A DNA stretch of 64,000 nt from Sipunculus nudus (Eukaryota; Annelida; Sipuncula; Golfingiida; Sipunculidae): the NCBI GenBank assembly GCA_026874595.1, contig CM049306.1, positions 23,359,019 to 23,423,018 of the forward strand, given 5' to 3'. The notes below the pieces were generated by a model. That model was given only the letters and a program-made list of their open reading frames with translations. It did not search any database and was not told the DNA's origin. Both the position numbers and the translations under genes were made by a program. This document shows, piece by piece, positions 61,701-64,000 of the stretch; the first letter of the stretch is position 1; every line of letters starts with the position of its first letter.

Positions 61701-63865
61701 CCCTGTATCTACATACATTGTTGATATTTGACCATCCAGCTGAAAGTCTTTAATCTAACTACAGATTGTTTACATTTAGTAATACTGTAGTCATCAGCTG
61801 AACATCTGTAAGGGGAAACATCATTAGCAAGAAATAAATTAATCAATACCTGATTGGCTTACTGCTGCATGCCAGCGCCAATTGAAGGGGCTGTTTCATT
61901 ATTGATTATTCCTGAAGTGTTAGGCATGGCAAGGTGAACTTGAAATGTTATTTAACTTCAGAATCAGAGAAAAGCAATGACTTAGAATTTGAGCTCTAAT
62001 ACTATATTGTATCATGGGCTAGGTATCATGATATATTGTATCATGGGCTAGGTATTGTGATTTGTATCTTATCATGGGCAAGGTATCATGATATATATCT
62101 TATCATGGGCAAGGTATCATGATATGTATTGTATCATGGGCTAGGTATCACATTATGTATTGTATCATGGGCTAGGTATCATGATATGTATTGTATCATG
62201 GGCTAGGTATCATGATATGTATTGTATCATGGGCTAGGTATCATGATATGTATTGTATCATGGGCTAGATATCATGATATGTATTGTATCATGGGCTAGG
62301 TATCATGATATGTATTGTATCATGGGCTAGGTATCATGATATGTATTGTATCATGGGCTAGGTATCACATTATGTATTGTATCATGGGCTAGGTATCATG
62401 ATATGTATTGTATCATGGGCTAGGTATCATGATATGTATTGTATCATGGGCTAGGTATCACATTATGTATTGTATCATGGGCTAGGTATCATGATATGTA
62501 TTGTATCATGGGCTAGGTATCACATTATGTATTGTATCGTTGAAAATTGCACATATATGAGGAGTTAAATTGGCATCACTGCTGCCACAAATTTGGGAAT
62601 CATGTCATTTCAGGAACATTCAGTGCCTTACTTTTACCCATGCCTCTGTGATTTGCCAGATACACATAATTACTTGTCAGATAACCATTTGTACAGTCCA
62701 TGTAAAATAAATAAGTTTATATTATATGAAAGAGAAATATGAACTGAATTTAATAAATAATATATGTAAGTTTGTTTTTATGAATTATACTACAATCCAT
62801 ACATTAATATTTTATCAAATGAATGGCATAACAAAATGGGAACAGTGTACATGAGATGAACTTTTTAGTTTGTATATGTTTGTAATTTTTTTCACAGAAC
62901 CTGTATGGTTACCTGCTCCAGTACTGTGGTGATTGTGCATGTGCTGACCCACCACAGCTCCCCCTGGTGGAGAAACTACTGAAACACCTGTTTGCTTTGA
63001 GCCAGATGTCACCAATAGAGACGGGGAGTCTGACTTTAAAATTAATTACAAAAAAACAGCAGGAGTTACAGAGCTTATGTGGTAGACGGAAAGGCCCTGG
63101 GCTTGATACAGTAAGTAAAAATTTACCCTCTACTGCTCAGAGGCTTACTCTCACTCACTTGACATAGACAACTAGAACTCTTGTTGCAGAATCCAAACTG
63201 TGATAATCTGTAGTATTGTAACATCATAATTAAAAAAGCATCCAATATCGGGATGCAAACCCTGTGTGTAAGATAGTGTTCAAAGTTGGTGACATGGAAT
63301 GTTAATTAAACCTGTTATTCCTGGTAACTCTTGGACTGATTATTTTGTAAAATCATGGTATTGCTGTATTTGAACTTGCACTCTTAAGATGGCCATATCG
63401 TCACATCCTAAGCTCTTATGTAAACATATGTGCTATAAAAACCAATAAAACACTCATTTTGGGGTTATTTACACTTGAATTTACACCAAAATTGAACTTC
63501 TTGGACATTAGCTTTCACAATACCAACCTATATGATAAATTTTAATAACATCTGTGATACAGTCTCCAGATATCATGTGGACACACACACACACACATAC
63601 ACACACACAATCAATTGAAAATAATAACCTTTGCTTCACACAGGTTAATAAGATATGGGATATGCTAGTTTGATTTGAATTTAATTATTCTGATTATTTC
63701 CATACAGGGAATTACTCATCTTGCTTTGTTGTTCATGTCGTTCTTTATTTCCTCATTTTGCAGCTGATTATTTTGAAGATCATTTCCATGTTGTTTCCTA
63801 CATCTGACTTTTGGCACCCGGTGGTGACCCCTGCCATGTTACTCATGAGTCAAGCACTCACACAA
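14420..63865 (+). CDS. NOP14: NOP14 nucleolar protein (14 exons, 3' end off window)
   Basis: NOP14 is a component of the U3 snoRNP/SSU processome, needed in the nucleolus for early pre-rRNA cleavages, 18S rRNA maturation and 40S assembly; in yeast it works with Noc4 and Emg1. Fourteen exons join in phase into 591 codons. Recognisable blocks in order: a lysine-rich start with NPFEIKFNKQKH (1-60); DRRLGEGDADMSVEDKMLQR (about 80-99); FNLNEDEELTHYGQSLSAIE (about 114-133); HFGGGMLSKK; EEKERLEELEADRLRRMKG; an acidic Asp/Glu tract (about 325-410); ELPYTFKAPESYEEL; HPSLAEGNKDKLQ; LFPTSDFWHPVVTPAMLL. Human NOP14 is 857 residues, so roughly 270 C-terminal residues are missing to the right. Notable points are a 33.6-kb intron 2, one GC-AG intron, and repeats touching both splice sites of exon 12. 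Confidence 0.96.
14902..16789 (+). repeat. H1-family element, about 1.9 kb
   Basis: The head hairpin at 14902-14930 follows a T-run. Then come GTCCGTC repeats, an AT-rich body, GCAGGGTCCCACTCCAGG, a C18 run (15772-15789), and the terminal block GTCAGCTGAGCACAGTGACC then CATAGGTCCCTTGTT. The GTCAGCTGAGC near the end is the reverse complement of the head's GCTCAGCTGAC (subterminal inverted repeat). It lies in NOP14 intron 1. No ORF looks real. Confidence 0.92.
17089..17223 (+). CDS. NOP14: NOP14 coding exon 2
   Basis: 135 bp, 45 codons, phase 0 at both ends: RKDTLLEEFKMRGKASKFVD, then RRLGEGDADMSVEDKMLQRF and AVERQ. Acceptor TTTTAG, donor CAG|GTCAGT. It is followed by the 33.6-kb intron. Confidence 0.97.
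17224..19079. other. NOP14 intron 2, start: no recognised feature
   Basis: AT-rich, apparently unique sequence. Confidence 0.5.
19080..19260 (-). repeat. GT-microsatellite-bearing repeat (minus copy)
   Basis: Reverse complement of 23815-23995: shared CAATCATGAACAGAATCTCA, an ACACACA tract, and CCTCCTGGCAGAAG. Confidence 0.8.
20436..21480 (+). repeat. CGTCC-headed repeat with tandem core
   Basis: The head GCGATGGTGCGTCGGCGTCC is strikingly CpG-rich against its surroundings. It is followed by units of about 150-200 bp with 'atctcaaaaacggcaggagc', 'cttcttctctgaaacc' and 'ttttggctgaattatgg'. A GGTGGCGCCACC box lies at 20925-20936. Organisation resembles H2/H3, but the head hairpin is weak. Confidence 0.7.
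22190..22300 (+). repeat. Degenerate about 40-bp tandem repeat
   Basis: Three copies of AGGTCAAGAGTTCACTCAGT or near variants. Confidence 0.65.
22436..22745 (+). repeat. H4-type tandem array, short copy
   Basis: Three units of about 128 bp, each with a GGTGGTGCCACC-like box (22443, 22570, 22698), in the same orientation as 37967-38760. Confidence 0.78.
23815..23995 (+). repeat. GT-microsatellite-bearing repeat (plus copy)
   Basis: An AGGAGGGTATGTG opening, a (GT) run near 23843-23862, then CACAATCATGAACAGAATCT. Inverted partner of 19080-19260. Confidence 0.8.
23996..27141. other. NOP14 intron 2: no gene recognised
   Basis: Ordinary AT-rich sequence apart from 25690-26720, which is richer in G+C and has several overlapping 60-105 codon ORFs (25749, 25957, 26388). 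None resembles a known protein. It could be a decayed insertion or a non-coding transcript. Confidence 0.4.
27142..27322 (+). mobile_element. Short MITE-like element
   Basis: Left end CAGTGGAGCCTGTCT and reverse-complemented right end CAGTGACACCTGTGT match at 11 of 15 positions. The interior repeats AAGACCACCTGTCTGTTAAG-type phrases. A fragment with the same CAGTGGAGC end appears on the minus strand near 48255-48340. Confidence 0.55.
27323..29119. other. NOP14 intron 2: nothing recognised
   Basis: AT-rich intronic sequence with chance ORFs. 28530-28700 is somewhat richer in G+C with no match I recognise. Confidence 0.45.
29120..30994 (+). repeat. H1-family element, about 1.87 kb
   Basis: Near-identical over its length to 14902-16789. 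Head hairpin at 29120-29148 after T6, C21 run at 29975-29995, terminal block ending CATAGGTCCTTTGTT. Confidence 0.93.
30995..33914. other. NOP14 intron 2: nothing recognised
   Basis: No coding exon or repeat recognised. 32710-32910 is slightly GC-richer with no assignable function. Confidence 0.45.
33915..37965 (+). repeat. H1-family element with nested H3 element (about 4 kb)
   Basis: Head hairpin at 33915-33943; a variant body; an H3 element at 35112-36633; then the H1 second half (GCAGGGTCCCACTCCAGG at 36882, C13 run at 37007-37019), ending at TGGGTCCCTTGTT. It shares the longer H1 variant with 58364-61082, including a CTAGCCCA.CTAG.AGTACAGCC segment and a poly-C run (34764-34777). Confidence 0.9.
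35112..36633 (+). mobile_element. H3 element: pearl/Helentron-like non-autonomous element
   Basis: It follows a T-run. The head hairpin at 35112-35140 has arms ATGCCCC.GCCAC and GTGGC.GGGGCAT around AAA. Eight tandem units follow, with TACGGAC (or TATGGAC) starts at 35182, 35362, 35543, 35724, 35904, 36083, 36245 and 36425 (about 180 bp, one of 162). A subterminal GGCGGGGGCAT echoes the head. The end hairpin (TGTGTCG TTC CGACACA, 36612-36628) is followed by TCTAG|T. No protein is encoded. Confidence 0.85.
37967..38760 (+). repeat. H4 element with GGTGGYGCCACC tandem core
   Basis: The head hairpin at 37967-37996 has arms GTATCCAC and GTGGATAC with an inner AAAC/GTTT pair around AAA. It is followed by GACCGGGTTCCGCCGC, GAACTCTGAGACC, and four units with GGTGGCACCACC-type boxes (38284, 38430, 38559, 38708). 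It begins 2 bp after the H1 terminus. Confidence 0.82.
38761..39690. other. NOP14 intron 2: nothing recognised
   Basis: AT-rich intronic sequence. Confidence 0.4.
39691..40330 (+). repeat. GCATCC-hairpin repeat, copy 1, with CRE-containing duplication
   Basis: A hairpin GCATCC..GGGATGC is at 39710-39727. The rest matches 63228-63660 ('catggtattgctgtacttga', 'ttacaccaaaattgaacttc', a CA microsatellite near 40260). Inserted between are two poly-C runs and a 64-bp tandem duplication with TGACGTCA at 39965 and 40029. Confidence 0.8.
40952..41270 (+). repeat. 94-bp tandem repeat, about 3.5 copies
   Basis: Units start AGTACCACTGTATATAG at 40952, 41046, 41117 and 41211; the second unit is 23 bp shorter. 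Reading it backwards gives a false 72-codon ORF. A 38-bp piece of the unit reappears alone at 42326. Confidence 0.92.
41290..43027. other. NOP14 intron 2: nothing recognised besides a detached repeat piece
   Basis: 42326-42360 repeats TTTTTTGGTGCTATATACTA from the 94-bp unit. 42000-42290 is GC-richer, with chance ORFs on both strands. Confidence 0.4.
44934..44981 (+). repeat. (TA)n microsatellite
   Basis: About 24 uninterrupted TA units inside the 4.76-kb element. Confidence 0.95.
46160..46497 (+). mobile_element. PIF/Harbinger-like MITE, copy 1
   Basis: 338 bp. The ends GGCC.AAAA..(T)AAAGGTATGGTTC and their reverse complement form inverted repeats of about 35 bp. It is flanked by TTA (46157-46159) and TTA (46498-46500), a 3-bp TWA target duplication as made by PIF/Harbinger transposases. 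No ORF. Confidence 0.88.
46543..46881 (+). mobile_element. PIF/Harbinger-like MITE, copy 2
   Basis: 339 bp, in the same orientation and nearly identical to copy 1. It is flanked by TAA (46540-46542) and TAA (46882-46884). The two different duplications show two separate insertions rather than one tandem duplication. Confidence 0.88.
47436..47594 (+). other. Possible small coding exon, 52 codons
   Basis: The ATG follows TTTTTGTCTTAACTCAG, a good acceptor, and a donor-like ACGTAAGT lies upstream near 47360. An ETS-like ACCGGAAGT is at about 47270. The peptide starts MTVREVDENEKVVSEMACTS. No family recognised. It is inside the 4.76-kb element and may be a remnant of its gene or chance. Confidence 0.25.
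47785..48794. other. NOP14 intron 2: short transposon-end fragment only
   Basis: A minus-strand CAGTGGAGC fragment lies near 48255-48340; otherwise nothing recognised. Confidence 0.4.
48795..49440 (+). repeat. CTGT-headed repeat with tandem core
   Basis: A small hairpin (GCTGAT..ATCAGC) near 48796-48817 precedes a CTGTCTGTCTGTCCG tract. Three units of about 150-220 bp follow, with 'aacttgacttat..atggcccaccactaa' and TCAAGGTCA (48975, 49268). Confidence 0.75.
50134..50690 (+). repeat. H5 element: GTCTCCCC hairpin head, C23 run, tandem core
   Basis: GTCTCCCC (50134) and GGGGAGAC (50165-50172) form the arms around a C23 run (50138-50160). Three divergent units of about 125-135 bp follow, each with 'tttgaaa..ggtgaccttga' and TTCAAGGTCAAAT. 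It ends in a G-rich GGGGGTGGGGGCGGGGGGAA stretch then GACATCTG. Confidence 0.75.
50827..50968 (+). CDS. NOP14: NOP14 coding exon 3
   Basis: 142 bp. KHHEKAGLFNLNEDEELTHY then GQSLSAIEKFEAPPSDSDDD. The join ERQ-KHHEK matches the family's ERQ.HHEK, so no exon is missing from intron 2. It ends one base into A153. Acceptor TTTCAG, donor G|GTATGA. Confidence 0.97.
51212..51239 (+). repeat. (AT)n microsatellite
   Basis: About 14 AT units in NOP14 intron 3. Confidence 0.95.
51284..51480 (+). repeat. tRNA-derived SINE-like repeat, copy 1 (decayed)
   Basis: Parallel to 51600-51780: 'attgaagcctgcttta', AGTGGTTGGAACTGTGGAAT and GATGGAATCCTGG (decayed B box), then 'ccagctatatttt'. Confidence 0.5.
51600..51780 (+). 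repeat. tRNA-derived SINE-like repeat, copy 2
   Basis: AGCAGTTGGAAAGCTGGACT resembles a pol III A-box region, and GGGTTTGAATTCC resembles a B box about 40 bp downstream. About 300 bp from copy 1. Confidence 0.55.
52026..52147 (+). CDS. NOP14: NOP14 coding exon 4
   Basis: 122 bp: KMVSEEHFGGGMLSKKNEED then SKRSWKERMEDIIAKSKKAK. HFGGG followed by a lysine pair and the 'R.E.M..II..SK..K' helix are family features. Acceptor TTACAG, donor AAG|GTCAGT. Confidence 0.97.
52562..52657 (+). CDS. NOP14: NOP14 coding exon 5
   Basis: 96 bp, 32 codons: YEKQHEKEKTLAMTEKLDQE then WKDVRLLLAGAN. Charged helix. Acceptor TTGTAG, donor AAT|GTAAGT. Confidence 0.96.
52985..53071 (+). CDS. NOP14: NOP14 coding exon 6
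   Basis: 87 bp, 29 codons: KPADEDSDQKKADAYDIMVR then ELKFEAKGN, matching the 'DxYDxxVREL.FE.K' block. Acceptor TTTCAG, donor AAT|GTGAGT. Confidence 0.96.
53743..53811 (+). CDS. NOP14: NOP14 coding exon 7 (GC splice donor)
   Basis: 69 bp, 23 codons: PSDRLKTEEELAKEEKERLE then ELE. The next codons run into a stop, and the only join that preserves the family sequence (ERLEELE-ADRLRRMKG) uses GAG|GCGAGT, a GC donor. The nearby GT at 53816 would put the next exon out of frame with an immediate stop. Confidence 0.92.
54154..54236 (+). CDS. NOP14: NOP14 coding exon 8
   Basis: 83 bp: ADRLRRMKGITEEEEQQKHR then SADDLDD plus two bases of G. The acceptor follows a T9 tract (TTTCAG); the donor GG|GTAGGG is weak-looking. 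SADDL.DG is conserved. Confidence 0.95.
55562..55761 (+). CDS. NOP14: NOP14 coding exon 9 (acidic, GAT-repeat)
   Basis: 200 bp. It begins FYKSESIEPFEIQYKDGKM and enters an Asp/Glu tract made largely of GAT codons (55627-55735), a coding trinucleotide repeat. Acidic tracts are usual here in NOP14. Antisense and shifted frames give long Ser/His runs that are not genes. Acceptor TTGCAG, donor G|GTATAA. Confidence 0.94.
55627..55735 (+). repeat. GAT/GAA trinucleotide repeat (coding)
   Basis: Includes an uninterrupted run of GAT codons inside NOP14 exon 9, encoding poly-Asp. Confidence 0.93.
56546..56560 (+). repeat. Poly-G run (15)
   Basis: Located 40 bp before the exon 10 acceptor. Confidence 0.9.
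56600..56757 (+). CDS. NOP14: NOP14 coding exon 10 (two possible acceptors)
   Basis: 158 bp if spliced at TTTAG (56599) or 149 bp if at CTGCAG (56608); both keep the frame and differ by VPA versus none. It encodes EDDDEDDHSDAEESDDAMQH, more acidic sequence, then EETEQKITPEDFKEQLK. Donor AAG|GTATTA. Confidence 0.92.
56940..57140 (+). repeat. About 19-bp tandem repeat, about 10 copies
   Basis: Unit near ACTGATTGTTAAATACCAT, with point changes and a one-base-short copy. Confidence 0.9.
57150..57420 (+). repeat. SINE-like tRNA segment with duplicated 97-bp tail
   Basis: GAGTTCAAATCTCAGCC resembles a B box. The segment starting AATCTCAGCCTAGATTTAAG is tandemly duplicated (57226 and 57323). Confidence 0.6.
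57504..57558 (+). CDS. NOP14: NOP14 coding exon 11
   Basis: 55 bp: AKKEVMEAARKELPYTFK plus one base. ELPYTF is the conserved motif opening the C-terminal NOP14 fold. Acceptor TCTAG, donor G|GTGGGA. Confidence 0.95.
59398..61033 (+). mobile_element. H3 element, 5'-truncated and interrupted by H2
   Basis: Units with TACGGAC starts at 59532, 59695 and 59875; the unit at 60055 (TACAGCC) is split by the H2 insertion. The 3' hairpin and CTAG end are as in 35112-36633. The head hairpin is missing. Confidence 0.85.
60068..60648 (+). mobile_element. H2-family element inserted in H3
   Basis: Head hairpin at 60068-60094 directly after TTTTT. It ends with hairpin arms TATCAGC and GCTAATA around TTTT, then TTCTAG at 60648, after which the H3 sequence resumes with TTTTGCAATGC. 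Shorter internally than the copy at 2310-3296. Confidence 0.88.
61099..61229 (+). CDS. NOP14: NOP14 coding exon 12
   Basis: 131 bp: APESYEELVGTLSGHSVENQ, ERIVERIRKCTHPSLAEGNK, DKLQ. The acceptor TTGTAG is 16 bp after the end of an H1 repeat, and the donor CAG|GTGACA is the first copy of a 127-bp tandem array. Confidence 0.97.
61227..61720 (+). repeat. 127-bp tandem array including the exon 12 donor
   Basis: Copies begin at the CAGG of 61227, 61354, 61481 and 61608, exactly 127 bp apart; the fourth is incomplete and diverged. The first copy starts with the last bases of NOP14 exon 12. Confidence 0.94.
62003..62538 (+). repeat. 31-bp minisatellite, about 17 copies
   Basis: Unit TATCATGGGCTAGGTATCAT then GATATGTATTG, with a recurrent CACATT variant in some copies. 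It lies in NOP14 intron 12. Confidence 0.95.
62898..63110 (+). CDS. NOP14: NOP14 coding exon 13
   Basis: 213 bp, 71 codons: NLYGYLLQYCGDCACADPPQ, LPLVEKLLKHLFALSQMSPI and on to GRRKGPGLDT. It matches the helical-repeat region (L.GFLL.Y.GDLA..DPP). Acceptor TTCACAG, donor ACA|GTAAGT. Confidence 0.96.
63228..63660 (+). repeat. GCATCC-hairpin repeat, copy 2
   Basis: Hairpin GCATCC..GGGATGC at 63238-63256, then sequence parallel to 39691-40330 without the CRE duplication, ending in a CA microsatellite (63580-63609). Confidence 0.8.
63764..63865 (+). CDS. NOP14: NOP14 coding exon 14
   Basis: 102 bp, 34 codons: LIILKIISMLFPTSDFWHPV then VTPAMLLMSQALTQ. FPTSDFWHPVVTPA is diagnostic for NOP14. Acceptor TTTGCAG, donor CAA|GTATGT. 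The gene continues off the window. Confidence 0.97.
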
Positions 63866-64000
63866 GTATGTATCACTGTGTCTGTATATTCATGTCTCTC
63901 ATTAATCATAATTATATCTACAGATATGGCTTGTAAAGTATTTTTAAAAATGTAAAGAAGACCCCTCCAAGCCCACATGGTACCATATCTGAAAATATTT

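Noticed and set aside
62003-62538. Regular array suggestive of CRISPR
   Set aside because: Head-to-tail units without unique spacers, in a eukaryotic intron; an ordinary minisatellite.

Overview
This is animal nuclear DNA: two intron-rich genes with GT-AG introns, no operons, AT-rich sequence, and a very high density of short non-autonomous repeats. The repeat style (CCGTCCGTCC-type heads, divergent tandem 'core' arrays like the bivalve pearl elements, long poly-C/poly-G runs) suggests a mollusc, most likely a bivalve. That placement is an inference from repeats, not a phylogenetic result.

Layout. Positions 1-11966 hold the first seven coding exons of an NMNAT1/3-type nicotinamide/nicotinate mononucleotide adenylyltransferase on the minus strand; its last exon(s) lie beyond the left edge. 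Positions 11967-12324 are a compact intergenic stretch with a TCACGTGA E-box and an AAGATGGCTGC YY1-like box, and look like a bidirectional promoter. Positions 14420-63865 hold the first 14 coding exons (591 codons) of NOP14, a small-subunit processome protein, on the plus strand; the C-terminal third or so lies beyond the right edge. Every NOP14 exon join was checked for reading phase, and one intron has a GC-AG boundary. NMNAT makes NAD+; NOP14 acts in 18S rRNA maturation and 40S assembly. They share a promoter region but no obvious pathway.

NOP14 intron 2 (17224-50826, 33.6 kb) is mostly repeat-derived. It contains H1 repeats (29120-30994; 33915-37965 with an H3 tandem-repeat element nested inside), an H4 element (37967-38760), a 4.76-kb element with 27-bp perfect terminal inverted repeats and TA flanks (43028-47784), and inside that two nearly identical PIF/Harbinger-like MITEs with TTA and TAA target duplications (46160-46497, 46543-46881).

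Most unusual signal: several unrelated repeat families begin with a strong terminal hairpin whose sequence differs while its form is kept. They sit on T-runs, and at least two end in a small hairpin plus TCTAG, as Helitron/Helentron non-autonomous elements do. The best-supported single observations are the MITE pair with its target duplications, the H2 end-hairpin pair with paired changes, a repeat that ends 16 bp before NOP14 exon 12, and a 127-bp tandem array that repeatedly copies the exon 12 splice donor. I found no CRISPR array, prokaryotic system, tRNA or rRNA gene, and no intact transposase.
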